Shown piece after piece: positions 10,763-18,831 of a stretch of DNA of 64,000 nt. The notes beneath the pieces are model-generated. The model saw only the letters and a program-made list of their open reading frames with translations, ran no database searches and was not told the origin of the DNA. The stretch lies in assembly GCF_020883495.1 (NCBI RefSeq), contig NZ_CP086610.1, positions 601,501-665,500 on the forward strand, read 5' to 3'. Source of the stretch: Shinella zoogloeoides. Its GTDB lineage: Bacteria > Pseudomonadota > Alphaproteobacteria > Rhizobiales > Rhizobiaceae. The first letter of the stretch is position 1. The number at the start of each line of letters is the position of its first letter. A program made the translations under genes and the position numbers.

Positions 10763-11086
10763 TGCTTCGCCTCATCAATGAACCGCCCAAGAGATGTGCC
10801 GTGCGCCGCCGCAAATCAAGCCTTCTCTTCCGGGGCCGGCCCGGCGCAAGCATCTGACGATATTTTGACCTCGTCGTGATCGCTGACGAAAGAAAGCCGC
10901 AAAGCTGGTCTTGAAGCTCGGGGAGCGTCAGGCTTTAAGCTCTGGCCGGAAACGAGGCATGATGCCGCGCCGGGCCGATGAAGGCCACAAGATTAACGAA
11001 GTTCTAAGCAATCGCTAGGACTCTGAAGCTTCGATGCGTCGCGGGGACTGCGGCGCGCCACGGACCTCGAAAACCGAAACCGACCC
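10763..11086. other. 324-base intergenic region without a gene
   Basis: This lies between the divergent merR and L,D-transpeptidase genes. I see no RNA gene or repeat in it. A TTAA-N7-CTAA sequence (10993-11007) is one base off the TTAA-N7-TTAA spacing of CtrA sites and lies about 80 bases before the L,D-transpeptidase start; this is only suggestive. Confidence 0.4.
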
Positions 11087-12130
11087 ATGTTTGCGCTTCG
11101 CCATCGCCTTTCTTCTGGAACCGCCCGCCCGCGTCTTTCGCTTTTCGCGCGGCTTGCCGCCGCGGCCGTTGCCGGCAGCCTGCTCGCCGGCTGCATGGCC
11201 ATGGACGTCGCCTCGCTCGCCGAGACGCCCAAGCTTTCCAGCAAGGTGAAGGCGGAGATGTCGAAGAAGAAGATGCGGCCGGAAAGCCCCGTGCTCGTGC
11301 GCATCTTCAAGCAGGAAAGCGAGCTGGAGGTCTGGAAGGTCGATACGAGCGGCAAATATGCGTTGTTCAAGACCTATCCGATGTGCCGCTGGTCCGGCAA
11401 GCTCGGCCCCAAGACGAAGAGCGGCGACCGCCAGGCGCCGGAAGGCTTCTACCATGTCTCCGCCGGCATGCTGAACCCGAACTCGCAATATTACGTCTCC
11501 TTCAACCTCGGCTATCCGAACAAGCTGGAATCGGCGCTCGGCTATACGGGCGAGGCGCTGATGGTGCATGGCGCCTGCTCCTCCTCGGGCTGCTACGCCA
11601 TGACCGATCAGGGCGTCGGCGAAATCTACGCCATCGTGCAGAAGGCGCTGGAAGGCGGGCAGGAGCGGTTCCAGGTGCAGGCCTATCCGTTCCGCATGAC
11701 CACGGAGAACATGGCCAAGCACAAGGACGACCCGAACATGTCCTTCTGGCGCACGCTGAAGGAGGGCTACGACGCCTTCGCCTTCACCAGGCGCCAGCCG
11801 AAGGTCTCCGTCTGCGGCGGCCGCTACGTCTTCAACAAGGACTTCGCGGATGGCGAGCCGGACGACCCGCTCGCCCAGTGCCCGGCCACCGTCGATGGAG
11901 CCGATGGCGAGCTGATGGCGAAGATCGGCGCGGAGCAGAAGAAGCTGGATGCGGCCTTCGCGGGCGCCGCGCCGGTCTCCAGCTTCTCCTATTCGGACGG
12001 CGGCATGCATCCGAGCTTCCGCACGCTGCTCAAGCAGGAAGGCGCAAAGGGCATGGCCGCGCGCATCTCGCGCACGAAATACCCCGTCAGCCGGCCCGAG
12101 GCGGCGCTTGCCGACCCCTACGACGATTGA
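11087..12130 (+). CDS. L,D-transpeptidase family lipoprotein (YafK-like)
   Basis: A 347-residue exported protein. The N-terminus has basic residues, a hydrophobic stretch and a lipobox LLAGC (Cys36), so it is probably a lipoprotein. The catalytic YkuD-type region is of the YafK subgroup, with YPMCRWSGKLGPK, FNLGYPN and the active site VHGACSSSGCYAM (His about 161, Cys about 168). YafK-like enzymes act on peptidoglycan crosslinks or on covalently attached outer-membrane proteins. The C-terminal half after the catalytic domain (about 130 residues, with CGGRYVFN and an alanine-rich end) is not recognisable to me. No strong Shine-Dalgarno precedes the ATG. It is a monocistronic gene with a hairpin after its stop. 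Confidence 0.82.
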   Translation: MFALRHRLSSGTARPRLSLFARLAAAAVAGSLLAGCMAMDVASLAETPKLSSKVKAEMSKKKMRPESPVLVRIFKQESELEVWKVDTSGKYALFKTYPMCRWSGKLGPKTKSGDRQAPEGFYHVSAGMLNPNSQYYVSFNLGYPNKLESALGYTGEALMVHGACSSSGCYAMTDQGVGEIYAIVQKALEGGQERFQVQAYPFRMTTENMAKHKDDPNMSFWRTLKEGYDAFAFTRRQPKVSVCGGRYVFNKDFADGEPDDPLAQCPATVDGADGELMAKIGAEQKKLDAAFAGAAPVSSFSYSDGGMHPSFRTLLKQEGAKGMAARISRTKYPVSRPEAALADPYDD

Positions 12131-12136
12131 CGCAAG

Positions 12137-12157
12137 AGGCGGCCATCGCGGCCGCCT
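12137..12157 (+). terminator. Hairpin after the YafK-like gene
   Basis: AGGCGGCC (12137-12144) pairs with GGCCGCCT (12150-12157) across a 5-base loop, 7 bases after the stop codon. Only a weak T-rich tail follows. Nearby, ATTGCGCGCAAT (12185-12196) is a perfect 12-bp palindrome in the short region before the amidohydrolase gene and may be an operator. Confidence 0.5.
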
Positions 12158-12245
12158 ATTGACTGTATACGATTTTATCACATTATTGCGCGCAATTTGA
12201 TCCGCCCAGCCGGCGGATCGATCCATGGACATATGGAGGCGCGAC

Positions 12246-13439
12246 ATGACGGAAACTCTCTTCACCAATGCGAAGCTGGCGGACGGTTCGCTGAAGGACA
12301 TCGGCGTGGCCGGCGGCCGCATCGTTTCCATCGCACCGGCCGGCGCTGCCTCGGATACGGCTTCGATGGTCGATATTGCCGGCGCGCTGCTGGTGCCGGC
12401 TTTTGTCGAGGGGCATATCCATCTCGATACCAGCTTCTACGGCGACAAGTGGATTGCGCACAAACCCTGCACCAACGGCTTCGACGTGCATGAGCGCGTC
12501 GCCTTCCAGGCGGAAAACATGGCGGGGGCCGCGCCGATGGCCGAGCGCGCCCGCAACCAGCTCGAACTGTGCGTTTCCAACGGCTCCCTCCAGATGCGCA
12601 GCCATGTCATGGTCGATGGCTCCGTCGGGCTGAAGTCGCTGGAGACGATCCTGGCCGTCCGCGAGGCGTATCGCGATATCATCGACATCCAGCTTGTCGC
12701 CTTCCCGCAGAGCGGCATCCTGAAAAGCCCCGGCACGCCGGAACTGCTGGACGAAGCCATCGCCATGGGGGCCGATCTCGTCGGCGGCCTCGACCCGGCG
12801 AGCTTCGACCGTGATGTGCAGGGCCATCTCGATGTCGTCTTCGGCGTTGCCGGCAAGCATGGCGTCGGCGTCGATATTCACCTGCACGATTTCGGCACGC
12901 TCGGCGCTTTCACCGTGGAGGAGATCTGCGCCCGTACGGTCGCGCTTGGCATGCAGGGCAAGGTGGCGATCAGCCATGCCTACGGCCTCGGCAATCTCGA
13001 CCCGGACGCCGCCCGCCGTATCGGCGCGAAGATTGCCGCCGCCGGTGTCTCCATCATGACCAATGCCCCGGGCGACCACGCCTTCCCGCCCGTCGCGCTC
13101 CTGCGCGGGGAGGGCGTCAACGTCTTTGCCGGCAGCGACAACATTCGCGATTCCTGGTGGCCTTACGGCGATGGCGACATGCTGGGCCGCGCCATGATGA
13201 TCGGCTACCGCTCCGGCTTCTACACCGACGAGGAGCTTTCCGCCGCCTTCGACGTGGTGACCGCCGCCGGGGCGAAGGCCCTCGGCCTCGAAGGTTATGG
13301 CATCGCGGTCGGTGCGAAGGCCGATTTCGTGACGCTGGCCGCCGCGCATGTGCCGGAGGCCGTGGTGGCGTTGCCTAAGGGCCGCCGGGTGTTCAGGGCT
13401 GGTCGGCTGGTCGCGGAGAACGAGGCGATGGTCCGCTGA
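12246..13439 (+). CDS. Amidohydrolase, cytosine-deaminase-like (second copy)
   Basis: A 397-residue enzyme. The ATG at 12246 has GGAGG 6 bases upstream, better than an in-frame ATG at 12225. Metal-ligand motifs match the amidohydrolase superfamily: GHIHLD near residue 57, RSHVMVDG, VDIHLHDFG, ISHAYGLG and GSDNIRDSWWPYG. It is a paralogue of the enzyme at 3740-4996 with the same motif order, differing in substrate-facing loops (LDTSFYGDKW here, LDKTFYGGPW there). It is followed by a terminator shared with the convergent FAD oxidoreductase gene. The substrate is unknown; a heterocyclic or N-acyl compound is typical. Confidence 0.75.
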   Translation: MTETLFTNAKLADGSLKDIGVAGGRIVSIAPAGAASDTASMVDIAGALLVPAFVEGHIHLDTSFYGDKWIAHKPCTNGFDVHERVAFQAENMAGAAPMAERARNQLELCVSNGSLQMRSHVMVDGSVGLKSLETILAVREAYRDIIDIQLVAFPQSGILKSPGTPELLDEAIAMGADLVGGLDPASFDRDVQGHLDVVFGVAGKHGVGVDIHLHDFGTLGAFTVEEICARTVALGMQGKVAISHAYGLGNLDPDAARRIGAKIAAAGVSIMTNAPGDHAFPPVALLRGEGVNVFAGSDNIRDSWWPYGDGDMLGRAMMIGYRSGFYTDEELSAAFDVVTAAGAKALGLEGYGIAVGAKADFVTLAAAHVPEAVVALPKGRRVFRAGRLVAENEAMVR

Positions 13440-13443
13440 ACGG

Positions 13444-13479
13444 AAAAGGGCGCGCCAGTCTCCACCGGCGCGCCCTTTT
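13444..13479. terminator. Bidirectional terminator between convergent genes
   Basis: AAAAGGGCGCGCC (13444-13456) and GGCGCGCCCTTTT (13467-13479) form a 13-bp stem with A and T runs on the outer sides, placed between the amidohydrolase stop and the convergent oxidoreductase stop. Confidence 0.85.
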
Positions 13480-13500
13480 ATTTGATCTCCTCGAAGCCGC

Positions 13501-16068
13501 TTATGTGCGCGGCTTCAGGTTCTCGGGGTCGTACAGCGGCTTGTAGCCGATGCTGACCACCTCGACCGGGTAGCTCTCGTCGAAATATTCGATGTTGAGC
13601 TTGCGGCCTTCCTGGCAATAGGCGTGCGGCAGGTAGGCGAGCGCGATGTTCTTGCCGATGGTCGGACCGAAGGCGATGGAGGTCGTGTAGGAGCGACGGC
13701 CGAGCTCGTCGATCAGGATTTCCCCCGTCGCCGGGTCCACGACCGGCAGATTGCCGAGCGGGTAGCGCTTGACGCCGTTCCGGTCCGTATTCTCCGTCAT
13801 GAGAAGCGTGCAGAGCATGGCGGGCTGGTGGTCGCGCGCCTTGTATTCCAGATGCTTCGCCTTGCCGCGGAAATCGGCTTCCTTGACCTTGGGGCGGGCA
13901 AGGTCGGCCTCGATGAGGTTGTACTGGGTGAGAAGGTCCGCGTTCTGCAGGCGCAGGCTCTTTTCCATGCGGCGCGAGTTGGCATAGGTCTCGACGCCGA
14001 CCGCCATGACGCCGGTGGAGCGCAGCGCATCCCACACGGCAAGGCCGTCCTCGTACTTCATGTGCAGTTCCCAGCCCTGCTCGCCGACATAGGAGATGCG
14101 GAAGGCGGTCACGTTCTTGCCGGCGATCTCGATCTGCTTGATCGCGGCGAAGGGGAAGTTCTCGATATCGAGGCCGGCCGGGTCCGCGACCACCTTCTTC
14201 AGGTTTTCGCGGGCGTTCGGGCCCCAGATGCCGATGGTGATGAACTTCTCCGACGTGTCGGTGATGGTGACGTCGAGGCCGCGATCCTCGGCCACGCGCT
14301 TCATGTAGTGGAAGTCGCGCGGGCCGGCATCGGCGCCGTTCACGAGGCGGCAGCGGTCGGCCATGCGGAAGACGGTGAAGTCGGCGCGCACCATGCCCTC
14401 GTCGTCGAGGAAGTGGGTGTAGATGCCCTTGCCGATATTGCCGTCGCCGCCGATTTTTGCCGCGCAGAGCCATTCCAGCAGATCCACATGGTCGGGGCCT
14501 TCGATGTCGACCATGTGGAAGTGCGAGAGGTTGATGATGCCGCAATCCTCGCTCAGCGCCAGATGCTCGGCATTGGAGACGCGCCAGAAGTGGCGGCTGT
14601 CCCATTCGTTCTCGCGCACCGGAACGCGGTCGCCGTATTTTTCCAGCAGGTGCTCGTTGGCCTTGTAGCCGTGCGCACGCTCCCAGCCGCCCAGTTCCAT
14701 GAAGTAGCCGCCGAGTTCCTTCTCGCGCTCATGGAAGGGCGAGCGCTTGGCGCCGCGGCCCGAGGCATAGGGTTCGCGGTTGTGGACGGCCGGGAAGTAG
14801 ATCTTCTGGGCGGCCTCGTAGCAGCGGCCCTCGATGAACGTCTCTTCGAGCTGGTGCGGATAGAAGCGGGAATAATCGATGGAGTTGTGGTCGATCTCGG
14901 TGCGGCCGTCCGTCATCCAGTCGGCGATGAGCTTGCCGTAGCCGGGGCCGTCCTTCACCCAGATGGCGACGCAGTACCATAGACCGCGCACCTTCTGGCT
15001 CTCGCCGCAGGACGGGCCGCCGGCGGCGGAAACCTGAAGCAGGCCGTTGAAGGAATGGCCTTCGTTATAGCCGAGTTCGCCGAGGATCGGCGTCAGCTCC
15101 ATGGCCTTTTCCAGCGGCTCGAGGATTTGCTCCATGTCGAGGTCGCGCTGCGAGGGCGAAAGGCGCGCCTCGTGCTTTTCGAGAATGTCGCGCGGGTGGC
15201 AGAGGCGCGGATTGGTTTGCTCGTAATAGCCCCATTCGATCTGGCCGCCCTCGGTGGTCTTCGGGTCGCCGGTGTCGCGCATATAGGCGGAGTTGCCCTG
15301 GTCGCGCAGCAGCGGGAAGCCGATTTCCTTGCCGGTGCCTTCGAACTCGTTGTACGGGCCGAAGAAGGTCAGCGGATGGTCGACCGGCATGACGGGCAGG
15401 TCCTCGCCGACCATTTCGGCGATCAGGCGGCCCCAGATGCCGGCGCAGACGATGACATGGTCCGCCATGATCGTGCCGCGATGGGTGACGACGCCCTTGA
15501 TACGGCCCTTCTCGACGATGAGCGCGGTCGCCGGCGTGTTGCCGTAGACCTGCAGCTTGCCGGACTTTTCGGCGGCGTCGACCAGCTTGCCCGCAACGGT
15601 CTGCGAACGCGGCACGACGAGGCCGGCATCCGGGTCGAACAGGCCGCCCATGACCTGATCTTCCTCGATCAGCGGGAACATCTGCTTGATTTCGGACGGC
15701 GAGACATAATGCGCGCGGGTGCCGAAGGCGCGGGCGGAGGAAAGCTTGCGCTTGATCTCTTCCATCCAGCTATCGTCGCCCGTGCGGGCGACTTCGAGGC
15801 CGCCGATGCGCGCGTAGTGGCCCATCTTCTCGTAGAAATCGATGGAATACTGGGTCGTCCAGACCGAGAGATAGTCGTGGCTGGTCGTGTAGCAGAAGTC
15901 CGAGGCATGCGCCGTCGAACCGATATCGGTCGGGATGCCCGACTTGTCGATGCCCACGATATCGTCCCAGCCGCGCTCGATGAGATGATGGGCGATAGAC
16001 GCGCCCACGATGCCACCCAAACCGATGATGACGACCTTCGCCTTTTGCGGAAACTCTGCCATGCTCAT
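13501..16068 (-). CDS. FAD-dependent oxidoreductase fused to GcvT-like folate domain (dimethylglycine/sarcosine dehydrogenase-like)
   Basis: An 855-residue two-part enzyme. The N-terminal half is a DAO-type FAD oxidoreductase with the dinucleotide motif VVIIGLGGIVGASIAHHL (residues about 11-28) and GSTAHASDF near the flavin-attachment site. The C-terminal half from about residue 440 is a GcvT/aminomethyltransferase domain (GGDGNIGKGIYTHFLDDEG, SYVGEQGWELH, GVETYANSRRMEKSLR) that would pass the one-carbon unit to tetrahydrofolate. This layout is shared by dimethylglycine and sarcosine dehydrogenases. The substrate cannot be fixed here; an N-methylated glycine derivative or related amine is likely. 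The neighbouring XRE-cupin regulator, aminotransferase and amidohydrolase suggest a catabolic gene set for a nitrogenous compound. Confidence 0.85.
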   Translation of the reverse strand: MSMAEFPQKAKVVIIGLGGIVGASIAHHLIERGWDDIVGIDKSGIPTDIGSTAHASDFCYTTSHDYLSVWTTQYSIDFYEKMGHYARIGGLEVARTGDDSWMEEIKRKLSSARAFGTRAHYVSPSEIKQMFPLIEEDQVMGGLFDPDAGLVVPRSQTVAGKLVDAAEKSGKLQVYGNTPATALIVEKGRIKGVVTHRGTIMADHVIVCAGIWGRLIAEMVGEDLPVMPVDHPLTFFGPYNEFEGTGKEIGFPLLRDQGNSAYMRDTGDPKTTEGGQIEWGYYEQTNPRLCHPRDILEKHEARLSPSQRDLDMEQILEPLEKAMELTPILGELGYNEGHSFNGLLQVSAAGGPSCGESQKVRGLWYCVAIWVKDGPGYGKLIADWMTDGRTEIDHNSIDYSRFYPHQLEETFIEGRCYEAAQKIYFPAVHNREPYASGRGAKRSPFHEREKELGGYFMELGGWERAHGYKANEHLLEKYGDRVPVRENEWDSRHFWRVSNAEHLALSEDCGIINLSHFHMVDIEGPDHVDLLEWLCAAKIGGDGNIGKGIYTHFLDDEGMVRADFTVFRMADRCRLVNGADAGPRDFHYMKRVAEDRGLDVTITDTSEKFITIGIWGPNARENLKKVVADPAGLDIENFPFAAIKQIEIAGKNVTAFRISYVGEQGWELHMKYEDGLAVWDALRSTGVMAVGVETYANSRRMEKSLRLQNADLLTQYNLIEADLARPKVKEADFRGKAKHLEYKARDHQPAMLCTLLMTENTDRNGVKRYPLGNLPVVDPATGEILIDELGRRSYTTSIAFGPTIGKNIALAYLPHAYCQEGRKLNIEYFDESYPVEVVSIGYKPLYDPENLKPRT

Positions 16069-16246
16069 AGACCCCGATGAGAAATTTCAGCCGATTTTAG
16101 GGCCTCGGCCGATGTCAGTGCAGCCTGTCTGCGACTCGTCCGCGACCAGTTCCGACAGTCCTCCGAAGCGGTGCCCTCAGCCGGTGGCGCGACCCTAGCG
16201 GATCGCGCGGGGCGTGCAACGCCTTTCGCCGCGACGGGCGGCCGGT

Positions 16247-16816
16247 TCAGGCAACGACATTGCGCACGAAGCGGACGACGCCTTCGCCGGGATTGGCATA
16301 GGCATAGGCCCGGTCGGTGGCGTAGACGGCGAAGCTGCCGGCCGGATAGTCCTTGGCGACGCCGGAAAGCTCGAGCCGCAGCGTGCCCTCGGTCACGAAG
16401 ATCATTTCGTGCCAGCCGGCCGGGTCCGGTTCGGCCTCGTAGCGCTCGCCGGGGCCGAGCGACCAGAGCCACATCTGCGCCTCCGTCGCCGCCGGGGCCG
16501 AGCCGAGCAGCACGGCGGCGCTTTCGGGGCCTGTCCCGCGCCAGGTTACCTCGTTGATCTCCGCCGAGGGTGCGCGGGCGGGGTCGCGCACCAGATCGAC
16601 GAAGCCGACGCCCATGGCGGCCGCCAGCTTGTCGAGGCTCGACAGGCTGATATTCGCATCGCCCCCTTCCAGCGCCACGATCATGCGGCGGCTGATGCCG
16701 GAGGCCTCCGCCAGCGCCACCTGACTGAGCCCGGCGGCCAGCCGGAAGCGCCGCAGGTTACCGGAAACATGGGCGAGCACGTCGCCGCGTTCTTGACTGT
16801 GCAATATGTTGCTCAT
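16247..16816 (-). CDS. XRE-family regulator with cupin domain
   Basis: A 189-residue regulator. An N-terminal helix-turn-helix (LRRFRLAAGLSQVALAEASG, then ISRRMIVALEGG) is joined to a C-terminal cupin (residues about 95-180: GWHEMIFVTEGTLRLEL and YPAGSFAVYATDRAYAY). The cupin probably senses a small molecule. It is divergent from the aminotransferase gene with a 64-base gap containing GCAATATGTTGC, a candidate operator, and is upstream of the FAD/GcvT oxidoreductase gene on the same strand (178 bases between). It probably controls these neighbours. Confidence 0.82.
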   Translation of the reverse strand: MSNILHSQERGDVLAHVSGNLRRFRLAAGLSQVALAEASGISRRMIVALEGGDANISLSSLDKLAAAMGVGFVDLVRDPARAPSAEINEVTWRGTGPESAAVLLGSAPAATEAQMWLWSLGPGERYEAEPDPAGWHEMIFVTEGTLRLELSGVAKDYPAGSFAVYATDRAYAYANPGEGVVRFVRNVVA

Positions 16817-16880
16817 ATCGTTTCGTTATCGAAGGGGCGGCCGCGCCGCATCCCGCCTTCTAGCCCGAAAGGAGCCAGCC

Positions 16881-18017
16881 ATGAAGATACGCGATTTCGG
16901 CGTCGAGATCTGGATGAACCGCTACGAGAACGATTGCGAGCTGAATCTCGCGGAAACCTGCGTGGAATCGCTGACGGTCGCCGAGCTTCTCGACATGGCC
17001 GGCAAGCGCGACGATATCCTCGCCGAACTCTTGCCGATGAAGCTCACCTATGGCGCCATCGAGGGCAGCGACCGGCTGCGCGGCCTGATCGCCGGCCTTT
17101 ATGAACGGCAGGCGGCGGAGAATGTGGTCGTCACCCATGGCGCGATCGGCGCCAATGCGCTGGTGCATGAGACGCTGGTGGAGCCGGGCGACCGGGTCAT
17201 TTCGGTTCTCCCAACCTACCAGCAGCACTATTCCATTCCGGAGAGTTTTGGCGCGGATGTCCGGATATTGAAGCTGACGGAGGCGCACGGCTTCCTGCCG
17301 GACCTTGAGGAGCTGCGCCGCCTCGCCGCGCCCGGCACCAAACTCATCTGCCTCAACAATCCCAACAACCCGACCGGCTCGCTGATGGATCGGGACTTTC
17401 TCTTGCAGGTCGTGGAGATCGCGCGCGGCTGCGGCGCATGGGTCCTCTGTGACGAGGTCTATCGCGGCACGGACCAGCAGGGCGACGGCATGACTGCTTC
17501 CATCGCCGATCTTTACGAAAAAGGCATCAGCACCGGCAGCATGTCCAAGACATGGTCGCTTGCCGGCCTGCGTCTCGGCTGGATCGTCGGGCCGAAGACG
17601 CTGCTGCATGCAGTCTCCATCCACCGCGACTACAATACGATCAGCGTCGGCATGCTCGATGATCACTTCGCCGCCATCGCGCTGGAGAACCGCGACAAGA
17701 TTCTTGCCCGCAGCCATGCGATCACCCGGCGCAACCTCGCGATCCTCGCCGAATGGGTGGAGGATGAGCCGTTGATCGCCTGGGTAAAGCCGCAATCCGG
17801 CACGACGGCACTCCTGAAATACGACCTGCCGATAAGCTCCGAAGCCTTCTGCACGACGCTGTTGGAGCGCACCGGCGTCATGCTGACGCCGGGCAGCGCC
17901 ATGGACATGGAGGGTTACCTGCGCATCGGCTATGCGAACGGGGAGGCGATCCTGCGCGAGGGGCTGAAACGCCTGTCCGTCTTCCTGCGGGAAGAGCAGG
18001 CGGCACGCGCCGCCTGA
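16881..18017 (+). CDS. PLP-dependent aminotransferase, class I/II
   Basis: A 378-residue fold-type I enzyme with AAGGAG 6 bases before its ATG. The PLP-binding lysine lies in SMSKTWSLAGLRLGW (K about 225), CLNNPNNPTG carries the conserved Asn-Pro, and LCDEVYRG has the Asp that contacts the pyridine nitrogen. The overall form resembles aspartate/capreomycidine-synthase-like aminotransferases, but the amino-acid substrate is undetermined. It is divergent from an XRE-cupin regulator and near a demethylase-like oxidoreductase, so a degradative role is likely. A hairpin (18045-18067) follows its stop. Confidence 0.8.
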   Translation: MKIRDFGVEIWMNRYENDCELNLAETCVESLTVAELLDMAGKRDDILAELLPMKLTYGAIEGSDRLRGLIAGLYERQAAENVVVTHGAIGANALVHETLVEPGDRVISVLPTYQQHYSIPESFGADVRILKLTEAHGFLPDLEELRRLAAPGTKLICLNNPNNPTGSLMDRDFLLQVVEIARGCGAWVLCDEVYRGTDQQGDGMTASIADLYEKGISTGSMSKTWSLAGLRLGWIVGPKTLLHAVSIHRDYNTISVGMLDDHFAAIALENRDKILARSHAITRRNLAILAEWVEDEPLIAWVKPQSGTTALLKYDLPISSEAFCTTLLERTGVMLTPGSAMDMEGYLRIGYANGEAILREGLKRLSVFLREEQAARAA

Positions 18018-18044
18018 GGTTGTTCGTTAACGGAAGCTTACCGG

Positions 18045-18067
18045 ACCCATGCGTCTTCCGCATGGGT
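18045..18067 (+). terminator. Hairpin after the aminotransferase gene
   Basis: ACCCATGCG (18045-18053) pairs perfectly with CGCATGGGT (18059-18067) across a 5-base loop. There is no T-run, so terminator strength is uncertain. Confidence 0.5.
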
Positions 18068-18180
18068 GACGTGCTGGCTTGTCGCTGTACTGCATTGCAG
18101 CATAAGCCTATAAAGCGGTCATCGAAAGACGCGGCGCCACGGACCGGTGCCGAACAGAGAGCCTCTGAAAGGGGATCATC

Positions 18181-18327
18181 ATGAACATGGCACGTTCCTT
18201 CAACAATTGGCGCAAGTACCGTCAGACCGTCAACGAACTCGACCGCATGAGCGCGCGTGAACTGCGCGACCTCGGCATCGAGCGCTCGGAAATCAAGACC
18301 GTCGCCCGCGCCGCCGTCGGCTTCTGA
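18181..18327 (+). CDS. DUF1127 (YjiS-like) small protein
   Basis: A 48-residue basic protein starting at the ATG at 18181 with AAAGGGGA upstream. It reads MNMARSFNNWRKYRQTVNEL and continues with DRMSARELRDLGIERSEIKT, the Arg-rich DUF1127 core. Small DUF1127 proteins in alphaproteobacteria bind RNA and affect RNA turnover (for example CcaF1 in Rhodobacter), and in that genus the gene is linked to sRNAs carrying CCUCCUCCC loops. Here a strong terminator follows at 18358-18383 and such an sRNA lies about 185 bases downstream, so the same pairing is preserved. It is too short for many gene callers. Confidence 0.88.
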   Translation: MNMARSFNNWRKYRQTVNELDRMSARELRDLGIERSEIKTVARAAVGF

Positions 18328-18357
18328 CCGACGCGCCGGAAACGGCGGAATTCGAAG

Positions 18358-18383
18358 ACGCCCGCCCTCCGGCGGGCGTTTTT
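18358..18383 (+). terminator. Rho-independent terminator of the DUF1127 gene
   Basis: ACGCCCGCC (18358-18366) and GGCGGGCGT (18371-18379) form a 9-bp stem with a CTCC loop, followed by a run of T to 18383. Confidence 0.92.
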
Positions 18384-18511
18384 GCACGTGCGAACGAATC
18401 GCCTGCGTCTGCCTTAATTCAACGGAATTGAGATATACGTCACGCGCATAACGCATAGCTGCCTTGCAAAACGATGCCTATCGAATAATCAGGAATCGGA
18501 TATAGTCATAT

Positions 18512-18670
18512 TTATCGAAGCAACGTACCTCCTCCCACGAAGCTTCGATGGATGCAGAAGGCCCACTCCTCCTCCCAGGGCCGACTGCTGGAATGGCGGC
18601 ACTCCTCCTCCCAGTCGCCATTCGGTTCTATCGGAAAGCCTGCCGCACCTCCTCCCGCGGCAGGCTTTTC
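18512..18670 (+). ncRNA. Cuckoo-type (alpha-r14/CcsR-like) sRNA with four CCTCCTCCC hairpin loops
   Basis: Four consecutive hairpins each expose CCTCCTCCC, a perfect anti-Shine-Dalgarno sequence, in the loop. Stem 1 is ATCGAAGC/GCTTCGAT (18514-18521, 18542-18549; loop motif 18528-18536). Stem 2 is GGCCC/GGGCC (18560-18564, 18578-18582; 18568-18576). Stem 3 is GAATGGCG/CGCCATTC (18591-18598, 18616-18623; 18604-18612). Stem 4 is AAAGCCTGCCGC/GCGGCAGGCTTT (18635-18646, 18657-18668; 18648-18656), ending in T residues as terminator. TATAGT at 18501-18506 is a plausible -10 for a start near 18512. Known relatives (NfeR1 in Sinorhizobium, CcsR in Rhodobacter) repress many mRNAs by pairing with ribosome sites. 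The ends are inferred. The rest of the 18384-18831 interval holds only the modA promoter region. Confidence 0.92.
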
Positions 18671-18775
18671 CATTTCTGGACCTCTTTTCCCACACGACGA
18701 TATCGAAACCGGCCGATCCGCTTAGGCAGTTTCATTGTGTTTTTGAAAATATAGCGCTGGCAAAGGCCTATGTGC

Positions 18776-18799
18776 CGCTATATTCAAAAGGATATCACG
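18776..18799 (+). promoter_or_regulatory. Candidate molybdate (ModE) box upstream of modA
   Basis: CGCTATAT (18776-18783) and ATATCACG (18792-18799) make an imperfect inverted repeat with 8 bases between, close to the CGnTATAT...ATAnnCG form of ModE sites. It lies 32 bases before the modA start. A further half-site ATATAGCG lies at 18749-18756. A ModE-type gene ends 4 bases past modC. Confidence 0.55.
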
Positions 18800-18831
18800 C
18801 TGCCGGCAAGGCAGGAAAAGGGAGAATAGCC

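Noticed and set aside
18428..18511. RpoH-type promoter (CTTG at 18463-18466) for the cuckoo sRNA
   Set aside because: The distance from CTTG to a suitable -10 is not near the expected 17 or so bases; only the TATAGT element is well placed, so I do not assign a sigma factor.
18749..18783. ATATAGCG-N19-CGCTATAT as the ModE site
   Set aside because: The half-sites face outward, opposite to the usual Mo box, so I preferred the inward-facing repeat at 18776-18799; the outer half-site is only mentioned.
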